Made by a program: the position numbers and the translations under genes. A stretch of DNA of 64,000 bases from contig JAJPGU010000029.1 of the NCBI GenBank assembly GCA_021325615.1, positions 61,787 to 125,786 on the forward strand, given 5' to 3'. Shown one piece after another: positions 8,891 through 17,038 of the stretch; the first letter of the stretch is position 1, and each line of letters opens with the position of its first letter. The notes under the pieces are model-generated. The model did no database searches, was not told the DNA's origin, and was given only the letters and a program-made list of their open reading frames with translations. Origin of the DNA: Nitrososphaerota archaeon (GTDB lineage: Archaea > Thermoproteota > Nitrososphaeria > Nitrososphaerales > Nitrosopumilaceae).

Positions 8891-8902
8891 CGATACGTAT
8901 CG
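8891..8902. promoter_or_regulatory. 12-bp perfect palindrome upstream of the FN3 gene
   Basis: CGATACGTATCG is a perfect palindrome in the 143-bp gap between the FN3 gene start (8826) and the end of the upstream ESCRT-III-like gene, 65 bp before the FN3 start. It has the form of a dimeric regulator site, and an AT-rich TATA-like stretch lies between it and the start codon. The binding protein is unknown. Confidence 0.4.
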
Positions 8903-8969
8903 ATATGCAGTATAATGGATTCATTTCTTTTTTCTGTATAAAAAATACCGAGGATAAAAATGTGGGCTG

Positions 8970-9527
8970 TTATAGTTCCAAGTTGTGAAACTGCCTGCAG
9001 ATCTTCAAGTCTGCGCTAAGTTTTGCCTCCTCCAGCAACCTCTTCGATTCGCTGTTGGCCTTTTCAAAGTCTATATTCAGGCTTGCCAGATATGCCGCAT
9101 CTATTATCACACCGCTCAAAAGAAGTGACAGTTCCCCCAAATGCGGGTCAAGCGAAGGCATTATTGTCAGCATCCTAGACCTTGTCACCCGCACTATTGA
9201 AATCGAGGGCGAAAGAATTGTTGGCACGTTCCCCATTCCAGCTATCGAATCAATGGATCGTCTCACCTGTCTTAGGGATTCTATTGCATAGGCTATTTCC
9301 AGTTCGTGCCTTACCTTGCCCTCAAGTGCCTCCATGGACTCCTTTGTGCCATCCAATTGCCTGTAAAGGTCCAGATTCGACCGATTAAGGTCAAGCCTCT
9401 CCTGTACCAAGATTTCTAGGACTACGTCCAGCGTTTCTGTTGCATAGTCTATCCTTGGTTTTATCGTACTTGCCCGAACAACCTGGTTTGCGTGGTCTTC
9501 CAGTACCCATTTTGATTGAGTTTTCAT
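8970..9527 (-). CDS. cdvB: ESCRT-III-like protein (CdvB family)
   Basis: A 185-residue protein with the Snf7/CdvB helical core: a long helical hairpin in about 25-100 (YATETLDVVLEILVQERLDL and following) and the typical later segment with SLRQVRRSIDSIAGMG, ILSPSISIVRV, IMPSLDPHLGELSLLLSGVIIDA, matching the CdvB pattern of a leucine-rich helix after an acidic MP-E/D turn. The C-terminal part is short (LLEEAKLSADLK...) and no winged-helix wH domain for CdvA binding is visible, so it resembles the small CdvB paralogues of Thaumarchaeota rather than the full CdvB. It is the first gene of the minus-strand run that leads through the FN3 gene to cdvC. The symbol is a family label only. Confidence 0.72.
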   Translation of the reverse strand: MKTQSKWVLEDHANQVVRASTIKPRIDYATETLDVVLEILVQERLDLNRSNLDLYRQLDGTKESMEALEGKVRHELEIAYAIESLRQVRRSIDSIAGMGNVPTILSPSISIVRVTRSRMLTIMPSLDPHLGELSLLLSGVIIDAAYLASLNIDFEKANSESKRLLEEAKLSADLKICRQFHNLEL

Positions 9528-9579
9528 CAGGCGGTACTATCAAAATGTGGTATATCAGAATCCATGTTACATTGACTCG

Positions 9580-9610
9580 TGTAACCACAGTGACACACGA
9601 ACCGGTTACA
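9580..9610. promoter_or_regulatory. inverted repeat between the cdvB-like gene and the TrmB regulator
   Basis: TGTAACC (9580-9586) and GGTTACA (9604-9610) form a perfect 7-bp inverted repeat with 17 bp between; a further TGTTACA half-site lies at 9565-9571. The 157-bp region separates divergent genes. It could be an operator for the adjacent TrmB-family regulator, but this is only suggested by position. Confidence 0.35.
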
Positions 9611-9684
9611 GCTTAGTATTTTTTCTAGCCTTTGTCCAATGAATTTAGCTATTGAGTTTACCTTGTGGATGGATAATTCCAGCC

Positions 9685-10857
9685 ATGGTGAAGGGACAGG
9701 ATTTAGCCGTAAGCTTGGAGGAATTCGGTCTAAGCAAATATGAGGCTCAGGCGTACGTTACGCTGATAACAAAAGGCACGATTTCCGCGGCCGAATTGGC
9801 CTATTATTCCAATCTTCCTAGGACAAAGGTATACCCCACACTCCTCAAGCTCGAAAAAAAGAAGATTGCGATAACATCAAAGAGCAGGCCCATCATGTGC
9901 ACCGCAGTGGCTCCTGAGGATGCATTTGACGAGATCATACAGGAGCAGATAAACAGGGTGAATGCCATGAACAGCCTGATTACCAAGTTAAAACAGCTCA
10001 GCGAGGACAGTAAAAAGGCAAGAGGATCTGAAGAAAAGCGGTATTTCCACCTTGCCCAGAACTATGTTTTCCGCCAGTTGCAGTCCATGATAGAGGGTTC
10101 CAAGGCCTCCATTCATGTAGTCGTAGACTCTTGGGGTCTCGGGCTGCTCTCACAATGCAAGGAAGAATTGCTAGCAGCCCTTAGACGCGATATCGATGTA
10201 AAGATAATGATTCCCGCAAGCTTGGTGGGTACTGAACCCTTCCATGCCTTGCCGGCCGGAATCAAGCTGAAGACTTCAGAAACATCACAGAACGTGGTCA
10301 TCTTCGACGATTCCGAAATATTGATGATAAACGGCAGCAATGGAAAAGGCGCGATATTCCTTTCTACGGACGTACTCGGTACAAATCAGGTAAGGTCGTT
10401 CGAACAGGCATGGAAATCAGGCATAAGGATAAACAATCTTTCCGATATGACAAAATCGGATGCCCAGGAGACATTAAAGGCCATACAGCTCATTAACGAA
10501 AGCGGCCTAGGATATGTCTTAAATTCCCTCCTCAACTCGAAGGCGAAGGGGATCGACATGCTTACATTTCTTGAAAGGAATGGCCTTGATTTGGAGGCAA
10601 AAACCCTTGACGACATAATCCTGCTTGTCGATTCAACTCTTGACATAACCTGCTCGGGCCACCTCAAGTACGAAGCTCACGCCAACCATTTTGTCATAGA
10701 GTCAAAGATGAACAGCGGCCATTCGATCCCATGGGCTTTGCTGCTAGAGGGATACCTCAACAAGAAGGGGGTCAAAACAAGGATGATATACAATGATCAC
10801 CTTCAGACAGGCGAGAAGATCCACATAAAGGTCGATTCCAAGATCCCGCTTCGCTAA
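9685..10857 (+). CDS. TrmB-family transcriptional regulator
   Basis: About 390 residues. The N terminus is a TrmB-type winged helix (SLEEFGLSKYEAQAYVTLITKGTISAAELAYYSNLPRTKVYPTLLKLEKK is the recognition region, residues about 7-60), followed by a coiled helix (FDEIIQEQINRVNAMNSLITKLKQL) and a phospholipase-D-like regulatory domain (HVVVDSWGLGL..., IFDDSEILMINGSNGKGAIFLSTD). The C-terminal 130 residues are an additional domain I cannot name. TrmB proteins usually sense sugars and act on nearby genes; the target here may be the divergent ESCRT/FN3 cluster, which is inference. ATG 9685 is preferred over an upstream TTG at 9652. Confidence 0.82.
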   Translation: MVKGQDLAVSLEEFGLSKYEAQAYVTLITKGTISAAELAYYSNLPRTKVYPTLLKLEKKKIAITSKSRPIMCTAVAPEDAFDEIIQEQINRVNAMNSLITKLKQLSEDSKKARGSEEKRYFHLAQNYVFRQLQSMIEGSKASIHVVVDSWGLGLLSQCKEELLAALRRDIDVKIMIPASLVGTEPFHALPAGIKLKTSETSQNVVIFDDSEILMINGSNGKGAIFLSTDVLGTNQVRSFEQAWKSGIRINNLSDMTKSDAQETLKAIQLINESGLGYVLNSLLNSKAKGIDMLTFLERNGLDLEAKTLDDIILLVDSTLDITCSGHLKYEAHANHFVIESKMNSGHSIPWALLLEGYLNKKGVKTRMIYNDHLQTGEKIHIKVDSKIPLR

Positions 10858-10881
10858 GTAGGATCAACAGGTTCAACGATA

Positions 10882-11322
10882 TCAGGGGGGTATCCTAAAG
10901 TCCTCTTTTACGGTGTTCAACACCACGTGTGTGTTGGTTCTGCTAACGGATGGGAGCCCGAGAAGGTATCTTGCAAACTTTCCTAGTTCATCAGTATCCC
11001 TGAACTTGCCAATTATGATAGCGTCTGGTGAGCCGGTCGTTTCATAAACTCCATAGATGTTTTCAAGTTTTGCAAGTTTACGCCCCATTTCTTCCAACTT
11101 GCCCCCAGACGAGATTATCTCTATAAGGGCTATTATGTGTGATTCAACCTTGGATTGATCCACAACCACCGAGTACCCCTTTATTATGCCCGCTGATTCC
11201 ATTTCCTTAATCCTTTTGACGACTGTTCCCGGAGCGATTCCCATATTATCTGCAAGCTGGCGGTAGGACCTCCTGGAATTTTTTAGGAGTTCCCTCAGTA
11301 TCCGCGCATCCAAATCGTCCAT
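10882..11322 (-). CDS. Lrp/AsnC-family transcriptional regulator
   Basis: A 146-residue feast/famine regulator: N-terminal winged HTH (MDDLDARILRELLKNSRRSYRQLADNMGIAPGTVVKRIKEME in the usual Lrp spacing) and a C-terminal RAM ligand-binding domain (IIALIEI..., YGVYETTGSPDAIIIGKFRDTDELGKFARYLL). The family start is MDDLDARIL at ATG 11322, not the longer upstream reading. Two identical operator-like boxes lie in its promoter. It converges with the TrmB gene, 24 bp apart. The effector, probably an amino acid, cannot be read from sequence. Confidence 0.88.
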   Translation of the reverse strand: MDDLDARILRELLKNSRRSYRQLADNMGIAPGTVVKRIKEMESAGIIKGYSVVVDQSKVESHIIALIEIISSGGKLEEMGRKLAKLENIYGVYETTGSPDAIIIGKFRDTDELGKFARYLLGLPSVSRTNTHVVLNTVKEDFRIPP

Positions 11323-11335
11323 TTCTATCAATGTA

Positions 11336-11377
11336 TGAACAATTGTATAATAATTAAGGATTTTATTGAACAATTGT
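11336..11377. promoter_or_regulatory. paired Lrp operator, two identical 11-bp boxes
   Basis: TGAACAATTGT occurs at 11336-11346 and again at 11367-11377, with identical sequence and same orientation, 31 bp (about three helical turns) apart. Each contains the perfect palindrome ACAATTGT. The boxes flank the AT-rich promoter of the lrp gene (start 11322) and lie 50-91 bp before the divergent membrane-protein gene at 11427, so an Lrp octamer could control both. Confidence 0.6.
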
Positions 11378-11426
11378 GCAGTAAACTAACCATATTCATA
11401 TATTCGCGAACAACGTATTATTCCCC

Positions 11427-11660
11427 ATGTCAACCTATGACGCATCGGGTAGGATTAGACAAAAGAAACGGCATGACGAATACTTGCCGATAGCCGTAGC
11501 CATAATGCTGGCGGTCTGCTTCATAACCATTTTTGGTGTAAATGCAGAAGCCGGCGGATATGGAGGAGGAAACAATCCCGTCACCTTCTACGAATCGGCA
11601 GGTTTGATGAGTGCTGGCGTGCTGGTGGGCTATCTAGCCTTCGTCTTTCGAGCCACATAA
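11427..11660 (+). CDS. small membrane protein of unknown function
   Basis: Seventy-seven residues with a basic N terminus (RIRQKKRHDEY), one clear membrane helix (LPIAVAIMLAVCFITIFGV, about 20-38), a glycine-rich outer loop (GGYGGGNN) and a second helix near the C terminus (LMSAGVLVGYLAFVF). Not recognised. A TATA-like element (11394-11403) about 28 bp before the ATG fits a leaderless transcript, and the gene is followed by a good hairpin terminator. It shares its upstream region with the Lrp operator, so it may be an Lrp target. Confidence 0.6.
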   Translation: MSTYDASGRIRQKKRHDEYLPIAVAIMLAVCFITIFGVNAEAGGYGGGNNPVTFYESAGLMSAGVLVGYLAFVFRAT

Positions 11661-11667
11661 TGAAACT

Positions 11668-11691
11668 AGGGAAAGTTGCTAGACTTTCCCT
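11668..11691 (+). terminator. hairpin terminator after the small membrane gene
   Basis: AGGGAAAGT and ACTTTCCCT form a perfect 9-bp stem with a 6-base loop (TGCTAG), directly after the stop codon and followed by pyrimidine-rich CTCTCCATTTTT. Confidence 0.6.
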
Positions 11692-12256
11692 CTCCATTTT
11701 TGGCAATCGGAGGGTTGAGTCGATATTCGGACTCCACAAGAGAGTACACCGCAAATCTCATGGAGTGGTTTTTGGTTTCGTTCCGAGCAAATTGACCGCC
11801 CTGAAAAGATACAATGTATTCACCAGTTCGCACGTGCGAAGTCGACTAGGTGTGCATTATCTTATCCTTCGTGCCACCACACCTTGTAGAATCAGAGATT
11901 ATCGCCATATGACCCACCCGCCCTCGCACCAATCCATCTTCTGGGACTTAATACCATAGCAATATTTTTTCCAGACTTGATAGAAAATCTCAAGATTATA
12001 ACAAGGCATTCCAATATTGCCCTATTCCCAGATAGGTTTGCAATTCTCCACGGCAAAATTCCGGGACGCGGTTGACCCACCATCCAGAGAAGCCCCGAGG
12101 AAGCACAAGGCGTTGGAATTCAGAATGTCCCCTATGCAATCCATGTTTTTTCCATTTCGGAATAACATGTCATCGATTCACCAGCATATCGTTATTCCAC
12201 CATTTGGGTTTTAGAGCGACTTTCATGTTCACAAACCTGCTTTGGAATAGTAAAAT
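11692..12256. other. intergenic stretch without a recognisable gene
   Basis: About 565 bp between the terminator and the next gene. A 99-codon reading exists at 11660-11959 but its composition (many Arg, Ser, His, Cys) does not look like a local protein and it starts inside the terminator region. No tRNA, known RNA or transposase remnant was seen. It could be a decayed gene or a long regulatory region. Confidence 0.4.
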
Positions 12257-12685
12257 ATGCCCAAATCCAGTCATTTTATCAAGGATATGGCATCAGAGGA
12301 GCACCAAAGGTTGCTTAATTCCCTTGCAAATACTTTAGAGTCCATGGGCATAACCATCACCCATATCGACATTGCAGATACGCCTGAACTTTTTGATGAA
12401 CGCTACAGGAATCTCCCAAAACCTTCCGAAAGGGATGGGCAATGTCCCGATCTGGAGGGGATGAAAGGCGCGCTCAGGCATTTTGGCGAGGCCAAGACCA
12501 GAATCAAGGATGATCCAAATATCGATGCCCAGCTGAGGGCCTTCACAGGCCGGGAGATGAATGGTAAAGAGATTCCCCTTCACATAGTGGTCCAAAAGGA
12601 ACTCAAAAAGGACCTAGAGGGAAAAATGTACAAGCTTGGGCTGTATGACAAATACAAAAAGGGAACAATCAAGATCTGGTCCTAG
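12257..12685 (+). CDS. conserved-looking soluble protein of unknown function
   Basis: A 142-residue, charged, soluble protein without signal peptide or membrane segment. It begins MPKSSHFIKDMASEEHQRLL with a helical N-terminal part, has a beta-alpha segment (GITITHIDIADTPELFDERYRNLP) and a basic C terminus. No catalytic motif is recognised. It lies alone before ileS on the same strand with a 92-bp gap that carries the ileS promoter. Real coding is supported by its composition and good agreement with neighbour codon use, not by family recognition. Confidence 0.6.
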   Translation: MPKSSHFIKDMASEEHQRLLNSLANTLESMGITITHIDIADTPELFDERYRNLPKPSERDGQCPDLEGMKGALRHFGEAKTRIKDDPNIDAQLRAFTGREMNGKEIPLHIVVQKELKKDLEGKMYKLGLYDKYKKGTIKIWS

Positions 12686-12742
12686 GCCTACAACTACGTC
12701 CTCACTTGAAAATTATGCCGCCCATCCATAGCCATAATCTAC

Positions 12743-12752
12743 CTTTATAAAA
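12743..12752 (+). promoter_or_regulatory. TATA box of ileS
   Basis: CTTTATAAAA centred about 30 bp before the ileS ATG, at the spacing expected for a leaderless archaeal mRNA. Confidence 0.6.
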
Positions 12753-12777
12753 TCACCAAGTTACCAAACATTTCATA

Positions 12778-15700
12778 ATGCAAATTTCAGCCGAGTTCGA
12801 CCCAAAGTCAATAGAGGGAATTGTAAAGTCGCATCTTGCAGGCACAGACCTTGAGAAAATGATTTTCGACTCTTCGAATAAACCAAAGAGGATCGTGTTT
12901 GTGGAGGGCCCCCCTACCATGAATGGCACACCTCATGCGGGTCACCTACGGGGAAGGATAATGAAGGACCTGTGGTACAGATACATGACTCTTCGCGGAT
13001 ACAAGGTCACTTTCAATGCCGGATGGGACACCCAAGGTTTGCCAGTCGAGTTGCAGGCAGAAAAAGAATTGGGAATCTCAGGTGGAAAATCAAAGGTTAT
13101 CGAGTCTGCAGGAATTGAGAGAATTGTTTCAGAGTGCAAGAAAATTGTAAACCGATTCAATGAGAAGTGGGTCGAGGTTGACGGGTTGCTAGGAATGTCA
13201 TTCAACCAGAAGAACGCATACTGGACATACAAGGACGAATACATTGAACGCGAGTGGAAATATCTCAAGAAAGCGCACGAAGGTGGAATACTTTCCGAGG
13301 CATACAAAGTTGTAGCATATTGTCCGAGTTGTCAGACGTCGCTTAGCCATGCAGAAGTCAATCAGGGATACGATACGGTTCAGGACCCGTCCCTCTACTA
13401 CAAGGTGAAGCTTTCCGACGAAGACACTTACCTGATAGTCTGGACAACGATGCCCTTTACCCTCGTAACCGACACAATGGTTGGCGTAAATCCTGAAGAA
13501 ACATACGCGTACATAAAAGTAGGTGGCGAAACGTGGGTGGTAGGCAAATCACGCCTAGAAGAATTTGCCAAGGAGGCAAAGATTGACGAGTATCTTGTTG
13601 ACAAAGAGGCAAAGGGTTCCACCTTCGAAGGAAGAAAATACTCCCACCCCCTACTCGACGACATACCGGGACTTGCGGCACATGCGGCAAAATCTAATTT
13701 TCACATAGTGGTAGCCGAGGATTTTGTAGATGTCAAGACAGGAAGTGGGCTTGTGCATCTATCCCCCGCAAATGGGGAAGAAGATTTCGAGATTGCGATG
13801 AAAAGAAAGATCCCCATTTTCAACCCCATAGATGACGAGGCCAAGTTTACAAAAGATGCAGGTTCCTTTTCAGGGCTTTTTGTGAGGGATGCGGATGAAA
13901 AGATAGTAACGGCGGTAAAGGAAAAGGGGTGTCTTGTAAGAATCGGCAAGATAAAACATCAATACCCCCTCTGCTGGAGGTCGCAGCACAAACTTCTCTG
14001 GCTTGCAAGGAGGGGATTTTTCTATTTCCTTGACAGGCTTGGTGACAAGGCTGTAAAGGCAGCGGAGGGGGTAGAATATTTCTTCGAGCCGCCCAAAAAC
14101 AGGTTCCTAGAGATCATCAAGGACAAGCACCCATGGTGCATCTCAAGGGAGCGAATCTGGGGCTGCCCCCTGCCACTCTGGACATGCAAGGATTGCGGAC
14201 ACCAAAAATGGTTCTTCTCACGTGATGAAATTATAAAGTCTGCCACCGATCTTCCAGACGGGCCGACCTTTGAACTACACAGACCATGGATAGACAAAGT
14301 AGGAATAAAGTGCGAAAAGTGCCAGTCAGCCATGACAAGGGAGCAGTTCGTTCTTGACACATGGCATAACAGCGGTGCTGCGCCCTATGCCTCTCTCAGC
14401 GATGACGACTTTAAGCAATACATCCCCGCAGCATTCCTTACCGAGGGAATAGACCAGACAAGAGGATGGGCCTATACGCTTTTAATCGAGAACGTGATTT
14501 TCAATGACGCCCCGATTGCTCCGTTCAAGTCCTTTCTTTTCCAGGGCCACGTCCTAGACCAGAACGGCAATAAAATGAGCAAGAGCCTGGGTAATGTACT
14601 CGACGCCGCGGAGCTGTTGAACAAATATCCCGCTGACTTGGTTAGGCTCTACTTCATGTGGAAATCAAGCCCCATAGAGCCCTTGAATTTCAGCACAGAA
14701 GAACTTGTATCAAGGCCATACCAGATCCTTGGAACGCTGTACCACCTTCATGTATACTTGAAACAGAATAGCGAGTATGATAACTACAACAAGGCGTTTA
14801 CAGTAACGTGGGCAAAGGAAAAAAATCTCCTAAAGGCACCCGAGATTTGGGTTTTGTCGAAACTTCAAAAGCTTATTTCGTCAGTTGCTGATTCGCAGGA
14901 CAAGTGCAGGTTTCACGAATCGGCTCGAGCAATAGACGACTACATCATAAATTCGGTAAGCCAGGTATACATACCCGTTACGAGGGAAGAGATCTGGTCC
15001 GAAGATGAATCTTTGCGCGAGAGAAGGCTTGCGATATACGCGACATTGAGTGAGATTTTGCGAGTAGTAGATGTTCTGCTTCACCCCATTTGCCCCTTCA
15101 CGACTTCCTATCTTTATGATACCATGTATGCAGAAAAAAAGAATGTCCTGCTCGAGGATTTTCCCGTTCCTCAGCATCCCTTGCTAAACGAGACAATCGA
15201 AGAAGCCTTCGATTTGATGAAGGAAACGGTATCAGTTGCCGCTGCAGCCAGGATGAAGGGAAAGCTGAAACGTCGCTGGCCTCTCAATGAGGCAATCATT
15301 TGCGTGGAACCCTCCCAGAAGGCAAAGCTTGAATCGTTGTCAGATCTGCTTACGTTGCAGTTAAACGTCGAGCGATACAAAATAATAGAGATTCCCAAAT
15401 CTGCTGGCCTCGAATTATTATCAAACCTAATGAGGGCAGGCCTTCCAATCTCTCCCAAGATAGAACTCGATAGAAAAAGGATCGGGCCCAAGGCCAAGCA
15501 AGACATGGGGCTGCTCGTTTCCAAATTTTCAGATACTTCCCCTAGTGAAATAGTTGGATCCCTGCTTGAAAAAGGGGCCTGTTTGTTCGACCTTGGAACG
15601 AACAAGATTTCCCTCGAGAAGGATGACTTTATCATGGATTTTGAGGAGCTTGAAGGCTTTGCCATGGCAAAGCGTGATTCCCTCGTGGTTTTCATCAGCA

Positions 15701-15975
15701 CTTCCAGAAACCGTGACATGATGGCCAAGGGGCTCATACGTGATATTGCAAGGAGGCTGCAGGTGCTCCGGAAGGAACGCGGATACAACCCCACTGACAT
15801 GCTTGAAGCGGCATACATCCTAGGACTGGACGAGGACATGTTGTCCATGGTCAGCGAAATGAAATCGGAACTTGCCTTCCTTGTCAGGGCAGAAAAGATC
15901 GAGTTTTCAGACAGGGCGAAAAGCTATAAGGAAGAGGATCTGGATGGTCAAAAGATCCAAATCTCAATTGAGTAG
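12778..15975 (+). CDS. ileS: isoleucyl-tRNA synthetase
   Basis: Class I aminoacyl-tRNA synthetase charging tRNA-Ile. The 1065-residue protein has the HIGH-type motif in GTPHAGHLRG (HAGH at 53-56), the large editing (CP1) domain, WDTQGLPVE, and KMSKS at about 599-603 (GNKMSKSLGN). The anticodon-binding region and a long C-terminal part follow. Cysteine pairs CKDC and CEKC lie in the Zn-binding CP region. The length fits archaeal/eukaryal-type IleRS. Transcribed alone from its own TATA box. Confidence 0.97.
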   Translation: MQISAEFDPKSIEGIVKSHLAGTDLEKMIFDSSNKPKRIVFVEGPPTMNGTPHAGHLRGRIMKDLWYRYMTLRGYKVTFNAGWDTQGLPVELQAEKELGISGGKSKVIESAGIERIVSECKKIVNRFNEKWVEVDGLLGMSFNQKNAYWTYKDEYIEREWKYLKKAHEGGILSEAYKVVAYCPSCQTSLSHAEVNQGYDTVQDPSLYYKVKLSDEDTYLIVWTTMPFTLVTDTMVGVNPEETYAYIKVGGETWVVGKSRLEEFAKEAKIDEYLVDKEAKGSTFEGRKYSHPLLDDIPGLAAHAAKSNFHIVVAEDFVDVKTGSGLVHLSPANGEEDFEIAMKRKIPIFNPIDDEAKFTKDAGSFSGLFVRDADEKIVTAVKEKGCLVRIGKIKHQYPLCWRSQHKLLWLARRGFFYFLDRLGDKAVKAAEGVEYFFEPPKNRFLEIIKDKHPWCISRERIWGCPLPLWTCKDCGHQKWFFSRDEIIKSATDLPDGPTFELHRPWIDKVGIKCEKCQSAMTREQFVLDTWHNSGAAPYASLSDDDFKQYIPAAFLTEGIDQTRGWAYTLLIENVIFNDAPIAPFKSFLFQGHVLDQNGNKMSKSLGNVLDAAELLNKYPADLVRLYFMWKSSPIEPLNFSTEELVSRPYQILGTLYHLHVYLKQNSEYDNYNKAFTVTWAKEKNLLKAPEIWVLSKLQKLISSVADSQDKCRFHESARAIDDYIINSVSQVYIPVTREEIWSEDESLRERRLAIYATLSEILRVVDVLLHPICPFTTSYLYDTMYAEKKNVLLEDFPVPQHPLLNETIEEAFDLMKETVSVAAAARMKGKLKRRWPLNEAIICVEPSQKAKLESLSDLLTLQLNVERYKIIEIPKSAGLELLSNLMRAGLPISPKIELDRKRIGPKAKQDMGLLVSKFSDTSPSEIVGSLLEKGACLFDLGTNKISLEKDDFIMDFEELEGFAMAKRDSLVVFISTSRNRDMMAKGLIRDIARRLQVLRKERGYNPTDMLEAAYILGLDEDMLSMVSEMKSELAFLVRAEKIEFSDRAKSYKEEDLDGQKIQISIE

Positions 15976-16020
15976 GGATTGATCCATTCAATTAAATAAT
16001 TAATTCTGTAATTGTCTGCC

Positions 16021-16350
16021 ATGCCAAAACAGATAACCCTTGACGGATGGCTCTTATCACATTTTCAGGTATTGCTAAAACGAGGCTCGGCGCATGTTGC
16101 AAGAACCAGGATTCCGATAGTGCTCTACCGATCCACCATGGAAGAAGAGGGCGAGTCATACCAAGAAACGGTATGTACCCTGACTGAGAGTTACATAATA
16201 GTTCAAGTGGTGACCTCTGGAGGCTCAATTCCCCCCAGCTTCCAGCAGCAACTTGTTTTTACGATAGATGAATTCCCCGGATGGCTAGTGAAGAAAAGCA
16301 GGGACCTTTTTCTTTCCTGTGTAGACCTCCTAGAAGAACAATTTAGCTAA
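16021..16350 (+). CDS. small soluble protein of unknown function
   Basis: About 109 residues from ATG 16021 (MPKQITLDGWLLSHFQVLLKRG). A mix of beta strands (ARTRIPIVLYRST, SYIIVQVVTSGG) and a C-terminal helix (FPGWLVKKSRDLFLSCVDLLEEQ). No motif recognised. It lies 45 bp after ileS with a GC-rich hairpin just downstream. Confidence 0.55.
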   Translation: MPKQITLDGWLLSHFQVLLKRGSAHVARTRIPIVLYRSTMEEEGESYQETVCTLTESYIIVQVVTSGGSIPPSFQQQLVFTIDEFPGWLVKKSRDLFLSCVDLLEEQFS

Positions 16351-16369
16351 CTCCAATAACAAAGCAGAG

Positions 16370-16390
16370 TCCCCGGGGAAACCCCGGGGA
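16370..16390 (+). terminator. GC-rich hairpin, possible terminator
   Basis: TCCCCGGGG-AAA-CCCCGGGGA, a perfect 9-bp stem with a 3-base loop, 20 bp after the stop at 16350. There is no U-tract behind it. Both arms contain the self-palindrome CCCCGGGG, so it could also be a protein-binding site. Confidence 0.45.
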
Positions 16391-16507
16391 GCCTACTTCG
16401 GTAAGAATCTACAACTTACACATAGATTATGGCATACCTATTGAAAAGAGTGTGTTCGTTCGATCCGAAACCTCAAGTGGGCGAGCGATATTTCCGCATC
16501 TCTCCCA

Positions 16508-16933
16508 CTATTCCAGCGATTTGCCGTAGGTTCCAACAAGTTTCAAAGTCCTTTCAATAATTTTTTCATGTCTGGCATCAGGCTCGGCGCTTATCAGAAT
16601 TAGGTTGGTGGTTAGAAAGTGGATGGTGATGAGCTTCACCTTTGGGTATTGCGTCAAGGCGTAAATGGGCTCCCCCACCTTTTCAGAGAGGTACCTGCGA
16701 AGGGATGCCCTGACAACTTCAGTCTTTACTGAGATCATATTCTCATCCTCAGTAAGGATTCTGGATGCATTCTTCCGGAATTTGTAGGAATAATTTTCGT
16801 TCAGGTAGACCCCTACATACCTGATTTTAGGGTCAGTCGCAAGGACCGAGTCACAAAAATCTTCGGATCTCAAAATGGTACGATATGCAGCCTTCCGTAT
16901 AAGAATATGGTTCAACACGGGTAAAAAATGCAA
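16508..16933 (-). CDS. DUF6659-like thaumarchaeal protein
   Basis: A 141-residue protein whose pattern (FCDSVLATDPKIRYVGVYLNENY, a middle LTEDENMISVKTEVVRASLRRYLSEKVGEPIYALTQYPKVK read in pieces, and a final strand NLILISAEPDARHEKII) fits the thaumarchaeal DUF6659 family, a small alpha/beta protein of unknown role that is usually present in many copies. No ATG lies at the N terminus; TTG 16933 or a downstream TTG/GTG must serve, so the start is uncertain. It is transcribed alone, away from sucC. Confidence 0.6.
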   Translation of the reverse strand: MHFLPVLNHILIRKAAYRTILRSEDFCDSVLATDPKIRYVGVYLNENYSYKFRKNASRILTEDENMISVKTEVVRASLRRYLSEKVGEPIYALTQYPKVKLITIHFLTTNLILISAEPDARHEKIIERTLKLVGTYGKSLE

Positions 16934-17038
16934 AAATTGTCGATTTTTTGAGGGTTCCGGAATTAAAAGCGAACAATATCCAATTATACTAGTAGTTTCA
17001 TCTCATTTTGAAGGGTTTCGCTAAAAAACCTGATACTT

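Noticed and set aside
11660..11959. 99-codon plus-strand reading
   Set aside because: It begins at the terminator hairpin, has an odd composition and no promoter; not supported as a gene.
15171..15848. 225-codon minus-strand reading inside ileS
   Set aside because: Shadow of the ileS C-terminal region, serine-rich and without features.
16455..16475. T-loop-like GTTCGATCC
   Set aside because: No matching acceptor stem, D arm or anticodon arm is found around it, and the presumed T stem has a mismatch, so no tRNA is called.
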